Shown in pieces: positions 1 to 11,544 of a DNA stretch of 64,000 bases; the first letter of the stretch is position 1, and every line of letters starts with the position of its first letter. Made by a program: the position numbers and the translations under genes. Below the pieces are notes generated by a model. That model was not told the DNA's origin. It worked only from the letters and a program-made list of their open reading frames with translations, and searched no databases. The DNA is from Hydractinia symbiolongicarpus. Lineage: Eukaryota; Cnidaria; Hydrozoa; Anthoathecata; Hydractiniidae. The stretch spans positions 27,567,501 through 27,631,500 of the forward strand of contig NC_079881.1 in assembly GCF_029227915.1 (NCBI RefSeq). The letters run 5' to 3'.

Positions 1-1199
1 GTGCAGAAATAATTTGAAAAATCGTTCGGGAAATCAGTTTACTCCTTGGGTACTTTCTTTATATACATTCAACTATACCGGCCAAGCCCGGGATTTACGG
101 GAAATCGCGGGTTTTCGTTTGCCAGCGATTAAACTTCTTTTATTCAGCGTCTCATCAAAAATGAAAACAAGTTTAAAAACTACAAGTCTCATGCGTTTTA
201 GTGGTGAAAAAATAATTTAAAAAATCGTTCGGGAAATGAGTTTACTCCCTGTGTACTTTCTTTGTATACTTTTGACTATACGGGCCGAGTCTGAGATTTA
301 CGGGAAATCGCAGGTTTTCGTTTGCCGGTGATTAAACTTCTTTTATTCAGCGTCTCATCAAAAATGAAAACATTTTTGAAAACTACAAGTCTCATGCGAT
401 TTAGTGGTGAAAAGATAATTTAAAAAATCGTCCTGGAAATGAGTTTACTCACAGGGTACTTTCTTTGTATACATTCGACTATACGGGACAAGCCCGGGAT
501 TTACGGGAAATCGCAGGTTTTCGTTTGCCGGCGATTAAACCTCTTTCATTAAGCGTCTCATTTAAAATGAAAACATTTTTGAGAACTACAAGTCTCATTC
601 GTTCTAGTGGTGCAGAAATAATTTGAAAAATCGTTCGGGAAATCAGTTTACTCCTTGGGTACTTTCTTTATATACATTCAACTATACGGGCCAAGCCCGG
701 GATTTACGGGAAATCGCGGGTTTTCGTTTGCCGGCGATTAAACTTCTTTTATTCAGCGTCTCATCAAAAATGAAAACAAGTTCAAAAACTACAAGTCTCA
801 TGCGTTTTAGTGGTGAAATAATAATTTAAAAAATTGTTCGGGAAATGAGTTTACTCCCTGGGTACTTTCTTTTGATACTTTTGACTATACGGGCCAAGCC
901 CGGGATTTACGGGAAATCGCGGTTTTTCGTTTGCCGGCGATTAAACTTCTTTTATGCAGCGTCTCATCAAAAATGAAAACATTTTTGAAAACTACGAGTC
1001 TCATACGTTTTAGTGGTGCAGAAATAATTGGAAAAATCGTTCGGGAAATCAGTTTACTCATTGGGTACTTTCTTTATATACATTCAACTATACGTGCCAA
1101 GCCCGGGATTTACGGGAAATCGCGGGTTTTCGTTTGCCGGCGATTAAACTTCTTTTACTGAGCGTCTCATCAAAAATGAAAACATTTTTGAAAACTACA

Positions 1200-1400
1200 A
1201 GTCTCATGCGATTTAGTGGTGAAAAGATAATTTAAAAAATCGTCCTGGAAATGAGTTTACTCACAGGGTACTTTCTTTGTATACATTCGACTATACGGGA
1301 CAATCGGGTTTTCGTTTGCCGGCAATTAAACTTCTTTTAATCAGCGTGTTATCAAAAATGAAAACATTTTTGAAAACTACAAGTCTCATGGGCTTTAGTG
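1200..1400 (+). repeat. Truncated ~182-bp monomer with part of the GC core deleted
   Basis: Near 1,298-1,310 the sequence runs GGGACAATCGGGTTTTCG where other units have the full core, a loss of about 21 bp that removes CCCGGG and one CGGGAAAT. The same deletion is at about 11,620-11,640, at the equivalent point of the second large block, so it predates that duplication. The unit also has GCAATTAAAC and GCGTGTTATC. It is the largest single-monomer length change I noticed in the window. Confidence 0.8.
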
Positions 1401-4400
1401 GTTAAATAATAATTTAAAAAATCGTTTGGGAAATGAGTTTACTCCCTGGGTACTTTCTTTGTATACTTTTGACTATACGGCCGAGTCTGGGATTTACGGG
1501 AAATCGCAGGTTTTCGTTTGCCGGCGATTAAACTTCTTTTATTCAGCGTCTCATCAAAAATGAAAACATTTTTGAAAACTACAAGTCTCATGCGATTTAG
1601 TGGTGAAAAGATATTTTAAAAAATCGTTCTGGAAATGAGTTTACTCACAGGGTACTTTCTTTGTATACATTCGACTATACGGGACAAGCCCGGGATTTAC
1701 GGGAAATCGCAGGTTTTCGTTTGCCGGCGATTAAACCTCTTTCATTAAGCGTCTCATTAAAAATGAAAACATTTTTGAGAACTACAAGTCTCATTCGTTC
1801 TAGTGGTGCAGAAATAATTTGAAAAATCGTTCGGGAAATCAGTTTACTCCTTGGGTACTTTCTTTATATACATTCAACTATACCGGCCAAGCCCGGGATT
1901 TACGGGAAATCGCGGGTTTTCGTTTGCCGGCGATTAAACTTCTTTTATTCAGCGTCTCATCAAAAATGAAAACAAGTTTAAAAACTACAAGTCTCATGCG
2001 TTTTAGTGGTGAAAAGATAATTTAAAAAATCGTCCTGGAAATGAGTTTACTCACAGGGTACTTTCTTTGTATACATTCGACTATACGGGACAATCCCGGG
2101 ATTTACGGGAAATCGCAGGTTTTCGTTTGCCGGCGATTAAACCTCTTTCATTAAGCGTCTCATTAAAAATGAAAACATTTTTGAGAACTACAAGTCTCAT
2201 TCGTTCTAGTGGTGCAGAAATAATTGGAAAAATCGTTCGGGAAATCAGTTTACTCATTGGGTACTTTCTTTATATACATTCAACTATACGTGCCAAGCCC
2301 GGGATTTACGGGAATGCTCGGGTTTTCGTTTGCCGGCGATTAAGCTTCTTTTACTGAGCGTCTCATCAAAAATGAAAACATTTTTGAAAACTACAAGTCT
2401 CATGCGTTTTAGTGGTGAAAAGATAATTTAAAAAATCGTTCTGGAAATGAGTTTACTCACAGGGTACTTTCTTTGTATACATTCGACTATACGGGACAAG
2501 CCCGGGATTTACGGGAAATCGCAGGTTTTCGTTTGCCGGCGATTAAACCTCTTTCATTAAGCGTCTCATTAAAAATGAAAACATTTTTGAGAACTACAAG
2601 TCTCATTCGTTCTAGTGGTGCAGAAATAATTTGAAAAATCGTTCGGGAAATCAGTTTACTCCTTGGGTACTTTCTTTATATACATTCAACTATACCGGCC
2701 AAGCCCGGGATTTACGGGAAATCGCGGGTTTTCGTTTGCCGGCGATTAAACTTCTTTTATTCAGCGTCTCATCAAAAATGAAAACAAGTTTAAAAACTAC
2801 AAGTCTCATGCGTTTTAGTGGTGAAAAAATAATTTAAAAAATCGTTCGGGAAATGAGTTTACTCCCTGTGTACTTTCTTTGTATACTTTTGACTATACGG
2901 GCCGAGTCTGAGATTTACGGGAAATCGCAGGTTTTCGTTTGCCGGTGGTTAAACTTCTTTTATTCAGCGTCTCATCAAAAATGAAAACATTTTTGAAAAC
3001 TACAAGTCTCATGCGATTTAGTGGTGAAAAGATAATTTAAAAAATCGTTCTGGAAATGAGTTTACTCCTTGGGTACTTTCTTTATATACATTCAACTATA
3101 CCGGCCAAGCCCGGGATTTACGGGAAATCGCGGGTTTTCGTTTGCCGGCGATTAAACTTCTTTTATTCAGCGTCTCATCAAAAATGAAAACAAGTTTAAA
3201 AACTACAAGTCTCATGCGTTTTAGTGGTGAAAAAATAATTTAAAAAATCGTTCGGGAAATGAGTTTACTCCCTGGGTACTTTCTTTTTATACTTTTGACT
3301 CTACGGGCTAAGCCCGGGATTTACGGGAAATCGCGGGTTTTCGTTTGCCGGCGATTAAACTTCTTTTATTCAGCGTCTCATCAAAAATGAAATCGTTTTT
3401 ATAAACTACAAGTCTCATGGGCTTTAGTGGTGAAAAAATAATTTAAAAAATCGTTCGGTAAATGAGTTTACTCCCTGGGTACTTTCTTTGTATACTTTTG
3501 ACTATACGGGCCAAGCCCGGGATTTACGGGAAATCGCGGGTTTTCGTTTGCCGGCAATTAAACTTCTTTTAATCAGCGTCTTATCAAAAATGAAAACATT
3601 TTTGAAAACTACAAGTCTCATGGGCTTTAGTGGTTAAATAATAATTTAAAAAATCGTTTGGGAAATGAGTTTACTCCCTGGGTACTTTCTTTGTATACTT
3701 TTGACTATACGGCCGAGTCTGGGATTTACGGGAAATCGCAGGTTTTCGTTTGCCGGCGATTAAACTTCTTTTATTCAGCGTCTCATCAAAAATGAAAACA
3801 TTTTTGAAAACTACAAGTCTCATGCGATTTAGTGGTGAAAAGATATTTTAAAAAATCGTTCTGGAAATGAGTTTACTCACAGGGTACTTTCTTTGTATAC
3901 AATCGACTATACGGGACAAGCCCGGGATTTACGGGAAATCGCAGGTTTTCGTTTGCCGGCAATTAAACCTCTTTCATTAAGCGTCTCATTAAAAATGAAA
4001 ACATTTTTGAGAACTACAAGTCTCATTCGTTCTAGTGGTGCAGAAATAATTTGAAAAATCGTTCGGGAAATCAGTTTACTCCTTGGGTACTTTCTTTATA
4101 TACATTCAACTATACCGGCCAAGCCCGGGATTTACGGGAAATCGCGGGTTTTCGTTTGCCGGCGATTAAACTTCTTTTATTCAGCGTCTCATCAAAAATG
4201 AAAACAAGTTTAAAAACTACAAGTCTCATGCGTTTTAGTGGTGAAAAAATAATTTAAAAAATCATTCGGGAAATGAGTTTACTCCCTGGGTACTTTCTTT
4301 TTATACTTTTGACTCTACGGGCTAAGCCCGGGATTTACGGGAAATCGCGGGTTTTCGTTTGCCGGCGATTAAACTTCTTTTATTCAGCGTCTCATCAAAA

Positions 4401-5055
4401 ATGAAATCGTTTTTGAAAACTACAAGTCTTACGCGTTTTAGTGGTGAAAAAATAATTTAAAAAATCGTTCGGTAAATGAGTTTACTCCCTGGGTACTTTC
4501 TTTGTATACTTTTGACTATACGGGCCAAGCCCGGGATTTACGGGAAATCGCAGGTTTTCGTTTGCCGGCGATTAAACCTCTTTCATTAAGCGTCTCATTA
4601 AAAATGAAAACATTTTTGAGAACTACAAGTCTCATTCGTTCTAGTGGTGCAGAAATAATTTGAAAAATCGTTCGGGAAATCAGTTTACTCCTTTGGTACT
4701 TTCTTTATATACATTCAACTATACGGGCCAAGCCCGGGATTTACGGGAAATCGCGGGTTTTCGTTTGCCGGCAATTAAACTTCTTTTATTCAGCGTCTCA
4801 TCAAAAATGAAAACAAGTTTAAAAACTACAAGTCTCATGCGTTTTAGTGGTGAAAAAATAATTTAAAAAATCGTTCGGGAAATGAGTTTACTCCCTGGGT
4901 ACTTTCTTTTTATACTTTTGACTCTACGGGCTAAGCCCGGGATTTACGGGAAATCGCGGGTTTTCGTTTGCCGGCGATTAAACTTCTTTTATTCAGCGTC
5001 TCATCAAAAATGAAATCGTTTTTGAAAACTACAAGTCTTATGCGTTTTAGTGGTG

Positions 5056-5073
5056 AAAAAATAATTTAAAAAA
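5056..5073 (+). repeat. A-tract head of the monomer (example)
   Basis: Two runs of six A lie 12 bp apart, separated by TAATTT. The dyad region of the preceding monomer tail adds further A4-A5 and T5 runs. Tracts spaced near the helical repeat are known to favour intrinsic curvature, so a bend around the monomer junction is a reasonable inference. Variants include GTGCAGAAATAATTTG (A type), GAAAAGATAATTT (C type), GTTAAATAATAATTT and long runs such as GAAAAAAAAATTT in the right part of the window. Confidence 0.7.
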
Positions 5074-5129
5074 TCGTTCGGTAAATGAGTTTACTCCCTG
5101 GGTACTTTCTTTGTATACTTTTGACTATA

Positions 5130-5179
5130 CGGGCCAAGCCCGGGATTTACGGGAAATCGCGGGTTTTCGTTTGCCGGCG
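5130..5179 (+). repeat. GC- and CpG-rich core of the monomer (example)
   Basis: This 50-bp segment is about 64% GC in a monomer that is 38% GC overall, and holds most of its CpG dinucleotides. It starts with a short inverted repeat, CGGGC-CAA-GCCCG, which overlaps the palindrome CCCGGG, and ends with the palindrome GCCGGC. The CTAAGCCCG variant keeps the stem and changes only the loop. The GCCGAGTCTGGG variant (B type) and the GTGCCAAGCCCG variant (A' type) break it. CGCGGG alternates with CGCAGGT between monomers. No role can be assigned from sequence. A protein-binding or cruciform role is only a possibility. Confidence 0.8.
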
Positions 5180-8100
5180 ATTAAACTTCTTTTATTCAGC
5201 GTCTCATCAAAAATGAAAACAAGTTTAAAAACTACAAGTCTCATGCGTTTTAGTGGTGAAAAAATAATTTAAAAAATCGTTCGGGAAATGAGTTTACTCC
5301 CTGGGTACTTTCTTTTTATACTTTCGACTCTACGGGCTAAGCCCGGGATTTACGGGAAATCGCGGGTTTTCGTTTGCCGGCGATTAAACTTCTTTTATTC
5401 AGCGTCTCATCAAAAATGAAATCGTTTTTGAAAACTACAAGTCTTACGCGTTTTAGTGGTGAAAAAATAATTTAAAAAATCGTTCGGTAAATGAGTTTAC
5501 TCCCTGGGTACTTTCTTTGTATACTTTTGACTATACGGGCCAAGCCCGGGATTTACGGGAAATCGCAGGTTTTCGTTTGCCGTCGATTAAACCTCTTTCA
5601 TTAAGCGTCTCATTAAAAATCAAAACATTTTTGAGAACTACAAGTCTCATTCGTTCTAGTGGTGCAGAAATAATTTGAAAAATCGTTCGGGAAATCAGTT
5701 TACTCCTTGGGTACTTTCTTTATATACATTCAACTATACGGGCCAAGCCCGGGATTTACGGGAAATCGCGGGTTTTCTTTTGCCGGCGATTAAACTTCTT
5801 TTATTCAGCGTCTCATCAAAAATGAAAACATTTTTGAAAACTACAAGTCTCATGCGATTTAGTGGTGAAAAGATAATTTAAAAAATCGTTCTGGAAATGA
5901 GTTTACTCACAGGGTACTTTCTTTGTATACATTCGACTATACGGGACAAGCCCGGGATTTACGGGAAATCGCAGGTTTTCGTTTGCCGGCGATTAAACCT
6001 CTTTCATTAAGCGTCTCATTAAAAATGAAAACATTTTTGAGAACTACAAATCTCATTCGTTCTAGTGGTGCAGAAATAATTTGAAAAATCGTTCGGGAAA
6101 TCAGTTTACTCCTTTGGTACTTTCTTTATATACATTCAACTATACCGGCCAAGCCCGGGATTTACGGGAAATCGCGGGTTTTCGTTTGCCGGCAATTAAA
6201 CTTCTTTTATTCAGCGTCTCATCAAAAATGAAAACAAGTTTAAAAACTACAAGTCTCATGCGTTTTAGTGGTGAAAAAATAATTTAAAAAATCGTTCGGG
6301 AAATGAGTTTACTCCCTGGGTACTTTCTTTTTATACTTTTGACTCTACGGGCTAAGCCCGGGATTTACGGGAAATCGCGGGTTTTCGTTTGCCGGCGATT
6401 AAACTTCTTTTATTCAGCGTCTCAGCAAAAATGAAATCGTTTTTGAAAACTACAAGTCTTATGCGTTTTAGTGGTGAAAAAATAATTTAAAAAATCGTTC
6501 GGTAAATGAGTTTACTCCCTGGGTACTTTCTTTGTATACTTTTGACTATACGGGCCAAGCCCGGGATTTACGGGAAATCGCGGGTTTTCGTTTGCCGGCG
6601 ATTAAACTTCTTTTAATCAGCGTCTTATCAAAAATGAAAACATTTTTGAAAACTACAAGTCTCATGGGCTTTAGTGGTTAAATAATAATTTAAAAAATCG
6701 TCCTGGAAATGAGTTTACTCACAGGGTACTTTCTTTGTATACATTCCACTATACGGGACAAGCCCGGGATTTACGGGAAATCGCAGGTTTTCGTTTGCCG
6801 GCGATTAAACCTCTTTCATTAAGCGTCTCATTTAAAATGGAAACATTTTTGAGAACTACAAGTCTCATTCGTTCTAGTGGTGCAGAAATAATTTGAAAAA
6901 TCGTTCGGGAAATCAGTTTACTCCTTGGGTACTTTCTTTATATACATTCAACTATACGGGCCAAGCCCGGGATTTACGGGAAATCGCGGGTTTTCGTTTG
7001 CCGGCGATTAAACTTCTTTTATTCAGCGTCTCATCAAAAATGAAAACAAGTTCAAAAACTACAAGTCTCATGCGTTTTAGTGGTGAAAAAATAATTTAAA
7101 AAATCGTTCGGGAAATGAGTTTACTCCCTGGGTACTTTCTTTTTATACTTTTGACTATACGGGCCAAGCCCGGGATTTACGGGAAATCGCGGGTTTTCGT
7201 TTGCCGGCGATTAAACTTCTTTTATTCAGCGTCTCATCAAAAATGAAAACATTTTTGAAAACTACGAGTCTCATACGTTTTAGTGGTGCAGAAATAATTG
7301 GAAAAATCGTTCGGGAAATCAATTTACTTATTGGGTACTTTCTTTATATACATTCAACTATACGTGCCAAGCCCGGGATTTACGGGAAATCGCGGGTTTT
7401 CGTTTGCCGGCGATTAAACTTCTTTTACTGAGCGTCTCATCAAAAATGAAAACATTTTTGAAAACTACAAGTCTCATGCGATTTAGTGGTGAAAAGATAA
7501 TTTAAAAAATCGTCCTGGAAATGAGTTTACTCACAGGGTACTTTCTTTGTATACATTCGACTATACGGGACAATCCCGGGATTTACGGGAAATCGCAGGT
7601 TTTCGTTTGCCGGCGATTAAACCTCTTTCATTAAGCGTCTCATTAAAAATGAAAACATTTTTGAGAACTACAAGTCTCATTCGTTCTAGTGGTGCAGAAA
7701 TAATTTGAAAAATCGTTCGGGAAATCAGTTTACTCCTTGGGTACTTTCTTTATATACATTCAACTATACGGGCCAAGCCCGGGATTTACGGGAAATCGCG
7801 GGTTTTCGTTTGCCGGCGATTAAACTTCTTTTATTCAGCGTCTCATCAAAAATGAAAACAAGTTCAAAAACTACAAGTCTCATGCGTTTTAGTGGTGAAA
7901 AAATAATTTAAAAAATCGTTCGGGAAATGAGTTTACTCCCTGGGTACTTTCTTTTTATACTTTTGACTATACGGGCCAAGCCCGGGATTTACGGGAAATC
8001 GCGGGTTTTCGTTTGCCGGCGATTAAACTTCTTTTATTCAGCGTCTCATCAAAAATGAAAACATTTTTGAAAACTATGAGTCTCATACGTTTTAGTGGTG

Positions 8101-10326
8101 CAGAAATAATTGGAAAAATCGTTCGGGAAATCAGTTTACTCATTGGGTACTTTCTTTATATACATTCAACTATACGTGCCAAGCCCGGGATTTACGGGAA
8201 ATCGCGGGTTTTCGTTTGCCGGCGATTAAACTTCTTTTACTGAGCGTCTCATCAAAAATGAAAACATTTTTGAAAACTACAAGTCTCATGCGTTTTAGTG
8301 TTGAAAAAATAATTTAAAAAATCGTTCGGGAAATGAGTTTACTCCCTGTGTACTTTCTTTGTATACATTTGACTACACGGGCCAAGCCCGGGATTTACGG
8401 GAAATGGCGGGTTTTCGTTTGCCGACGATTAAACTTCTTTTAATCAGCGTCTCATCAAAAATGAAAACATTTTTGAAAACTACAAGTCTCATGGGCTTTA
8501 GTGGTTAAATAATAATTTAAAAAATCGTTCGGGAAATGAGTTTACTCCCTGGGTACTTTTTTGTATACATTTGACTAAACGGGCCAAGCCCGGGATTTAC
8601 GGGAAATGGCGGGTTTTCGTTTGCCGGTGATTAAAGTTCTTTTATTCAGCGTCTCATCAAAAATGAAAACATTTTTGAAAACTACAAGTCTTATGCGATT
8701 TAGTGGTGAAAAGATAATTTAAAAAATCGTTCTGGAAATGAGTTTACTCACAGGCTACTTTCTTTGTATACATTTGACTATACGGACAAGCCCGGGATTT
8801 ACGGGAAATCGCAGGTTTTCGTTTGCCGGCGATTAAACCTCTTTCATTAAGCGTCTCATTAAAATTGAAACATTTTTGAGAACTACAAGTCTCATTCGTT
8901 CTAGTGGTGCAGAAATAATTTGAAGAATCGTTCGGGAAATCAGTTTACTCCTTGGGTACTTTCTTTATATACATTCAACTATACCGGCCAAGCCCGGGAT
9001 TTACGGGAAATCGCTGGTTTCCGTTTGCCGGCGATTAAACTTCTTTTAATCAGCGTCTCATCAAAAATGAAAACAAGTTTAAAAACTACAAGTCTCATGC
9101 GTTTTAGTGGTGAAAAAATAATTTAAAAAATCGTTCGGGAAATGAGTTTACTCCCTGGGTACTTTCTTTTTATACTTTTGACTATACGGGCTAAGCCCGG
9201 GATTTACGGGAAATCGCGGGTTTTCGTTTGCCGGCGATTAAACTTCTTTTATTCAGCGTCTCATCAAAAATGAAATATTTTTGAAAACTACAAGTCTTAT
9301 GCGTTTTAGTGGTGAAAAAATAATTTAAAAAATCGTTCTGGAAATGAGTTTACTCACATGGTACTTTCTTTGTATACTTTTGGCTATACGGGCCGAGTCT
9401 GGAATTTACGGGAAATCGCAGGTTTTCGTTTGCCGGCGATTAAACTTCTTTTATTCAGCGTCTCATCAAAAATGAAAACAGTTTTGAAAACTACAAGTCT
9501 CATGCGATTTAGTGGTGAAAAGATAATTTAAAAAATCGTTCTGGAAATGAGTTTACTCACAGGGTACTTTCTTTGTATACATTCCACTATACGGGACAAG
9601 CCCGGGATTTACGGGAAATCGCGGGTTTTCGTTTGCCGGCAATTAAACCTCTTTCATTAAGCGTCTCATTAAAAATGAAAACATTTTTGAAAACTACGAG
9701 TCTCATACGTTCTAGTGGTGCAGAAATAATTGGAAAAATCGTTCGGGAAATCAGTTTACTCATTGGGTACTTTCTTTATATACATTCAACTATACGTGCC
9801 AAGCCCGGGATTTACGGGAAATCGCGGGTTTTCGTTTGCCGGCGATTAAACTTCTTTTACTGAGCGTCTCATCAAAAATGAAAACATTTTTGAAAACTAC
9901 AAGTCTCATGCGTTTTAGTGGTGAAAAAATAATTTAAAAAATCGTTCGGGAAATGAGTTTACTCCCTGTGTACTTTCTTTGTATACTTTTGACTATACGG
10001 GCCGAGTCTGGGATTTACGGGAAATCGCAGGTTTTCGTTTGCCGGCGATTAAACTTCTTTTATTCAGCGTCTCATCAAAAATGAAAACATTTTTGAAAAC
10101 TACAAGTCTCATGCGATTTAGTGGTGAAAAGATAATTTAAAAAATCGTTCTGGAAATGAGTTTACTCACAGGGTACTTTCTTTGTATACATTCCACTATA
10201 CGGGACAAGCCCGGTATTTACGGGAAATCGCAGGTTTTCGTTTGCCGGCGATTAAACCTCTTTCATTAAGCGTCTCATTAAAAATGAAAACATTTTTGAG
10301 AACTACAAGTCTCATTCGTTCTAGTG

Positions 10327-10529
10327 GTGCAGAAATAATTTGAAAAATCGTTCGGGAAATCAGTTTACTCCTTGGGTACTTTCTTTATATACATTCAACT
10401 ATACCGGCCAAGCCCGGGATTTACGGGAAATCGCGGGTTTTCGTTTGCCAGCGATTAAACTTCTTTTATTCAGCGTCTCATCAAAAATGAAAACAAGTTT
10501 AAAAACTACAAGTCTCATGCGTTTTAGTG
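10327..10529 (+). repeat. A-type monomer (example)
   Basis: Diagnostic features are the head GTGCAGAAATAATTTG, AATCAGTTTACTCCTTGGG, TATATACATTCAAC and the tail ACAAGTTTAAAAACTAC, which lacks the dyad. In the copies I checked, A units follow a C-type tail ending CATTCGTTCTAGTG. The TTTGA at the head followed by an open frame produces a recurring 68-codon ORF; I regard it as non-coding because it is a by-product of one monomer variant. A units are frequent from 1 to about 49.7 kb and scattered after that, with a TTTTCATTTGCC sub-variant to the right. Confidence 0.85.
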
Positions 10530-10732
10530 GTGAAAAAATAATTTAAAAAATCGTTCGGGAAATGAGTTTACTCCCTGTGTACTTTCTTTGTATACTTTTG
10601 ACTATACGGGCCGAGTCTGAGATTTACGGGAAATCGCAGGTTTTCGTTTGCCGGTGATTAAACTTCTTTTATTCAGCGTCTCATCAAAAATGAAAACATT
10701 TTTGAAAACTACAAGTCTCATGCGATTTAGTG
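10530..10732 (+). repeat. B-type monomer (example)
   Basis: Diagnostic features are GTGAAAAAATAATTT at the head, ACTCCCTGTGTAC or CCTGGGTAC, GTATACTTTTGAC, and the core variant GGGCCGAGTCTGGG that replaces GGGCCAAGCCCGGG. The tail carries the intact dyad and often ends CATGCGATTTAGTG. It typically lies between an A or A' unit and a C unit. Confidence 0.8.
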
Positions 10733-10935
10733 GTGAAAAGATAATTTAAAAAATCGTCCTGGAAATGAGTTTACTCACAGGGTACTTTCTTTGTATACAT
10801 TCGACTATACGGGACAAGCCCGGGATTTACGGGAAATCGCAGGTTTTCGTTTGCCGGCGATTAAACCTCTTTCATTAAGCGTCTCATTTAAAATGAAAAC
10901 ATTTTTGAGAACTACAAGTCTCATTCGTTCTAGTG
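10733..10935 (+). repeat. C-type monomer (example)
   Basis: Diagnostic features are GTGAAAAGATAATTT at the head, CGTTCTGG or CGTCCTGG followed by AAATGAGTTTACTCACAGGG, GTATACATTCGAC, GGGACAAGCCCGGG, and the tail CCTCTTTCATTAAGCG with GAGAACTACAAGTCTCATTCG. TGAGTTTACTCA is itself a short inverted repeat (TGAGT-TT-ACTCA), which is stronger here than in other types. The unit is normally followed by an A or A' unit. Confidence 0.8.
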
Positions 10936-11341
10936 GTGCAGAAATAATTTGAAAAATCGTTCGGGAAATCAGTTTACTCCTTGGGTACTTTCTTTATATA
11001 CATTCAACTATACGGGCCAAGCCCGGGATTTACGGGAAATCGCGGGTTTTCGTTTGCCGGCGATTAAACTTCTTTTATTCAGCGTCTCATCAAAAATGAA
11101 AACAAGTTCAAAAACTACAAGTCTCATGCGTTTTAGTGGTGAAATAATAATTTAAAAAATTGTTCGGGAAATGAGTTTACTCCCTGGGTACTTTCTTTTG
11201 ATACTTTTGACTATACGGGCCAAGCCCGGGATTTACGGGAAATCGCGGTTTTTCGTTTGCCGGCGATTAAACTTCTTTTATGCAGCGTCTCATCAAAAAT
11301 GAAAACATTTTTGAAAACTACGAGTCTCATACGTTTTAGTG

Positions 11342-11544
11342 GTGCAGAAATAATTGGAAAAATCGTTCGGGAAATCAGTTTACTCATTGGGTACTTTCTT
11401 TATATACATTCAACTATACGTGCCAAGCCCGGGATTTACGGGAAATCGCGGGTTTTCGTTTGCCGGCGATTAAACTTCTTTTACTGAGCGTCTCATCAAA
11501 AATGAAAACATTTTTGAAAACTACAAGTCTCATGCGATTTAGTG
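11342..11544 (+). repeat. A'-type monomer (example)
   Basis: Diagnostic features are GTGCAGAAATAATTGG, CAGTTTACTCATTGGG, TATACGTGCCAAGCCCGGG, and CTTTTACTGAGCG before an intact dyad. It usually follows a unit ending CTACGAGTCTCATACG. Reading across this junction gives the recurrent 76- and 96-codon ORFs. Units with ACTGAGCG are common from 1 kb to about 47.4 kb and I do not see them further right. Related CGTGCC units with ATTGAGCG reappear near 60.1 and 61.7 kb. Confidence 0.8.

Larger units (their letters stand above)
1..10231 (+). repeat. ~10.3-kb higher-order block, copy 1 (left end outside the window)
   Basis: Bases 1-~4,690 match 10,327-~15,016 with a shift of 10,326. Bases ~4,740-10,231 match ~15,600-20,963 with a shift of 10,732. 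I saw only about three substitutions by eye across the block, for example at about 2,093, 5,620 and 9,543. The match stops at 10,231/20,963, where copy 1 has CGCAGG and copy 2 has CGCGGG. If the block is a direct tandem duplication, copy 1 begins 95 bases before the window. It contains about 51 monomers of A, A', B, C and mixed types. Confidence 0.9.

Noticed and set aside
60-70. TATATA / TTGTATAC as promoter elements
   Set aside because: These are fixed parts of the monomer and occur hundreds of times. Nothing links them to a transcript start, so no promoter is annotated.
14-220. Recurring 68-codon open reading frame (dozens of near-identical copies, e.g. 14-220, 623-829, 10340-10546)
   Set aside because: It appears wherever an A-type monomer occurs. 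It spans one monomer plus four bases and ends at the TAATTTAA of the next head. 203 is not a multiple of three, there is no ribosome-binding or promoter context, and the translation shows no domain I recognise. Variation does not favour synonymous positions as far as I can see.
2067-2357. Recurring 76-, 96- and 102-codon open frames across A' junctions
   Set aside because: They arise because the GTGCAGAAATAATTGG head lacks the usual stop, so one monomer's frame continues into the next. They read the same monomer in two frames and are a by-product of the repeat.
5130-5160. CENP-B box
   Set aside because: I compared the core on both strands with the pattern TTCG-N4-A-NN-CGGG. The closest placement (GCCCGGGATTTACGGGA) has the CGGG end but fails at two bases of the TTCG end and at the central A. 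I do not call it.
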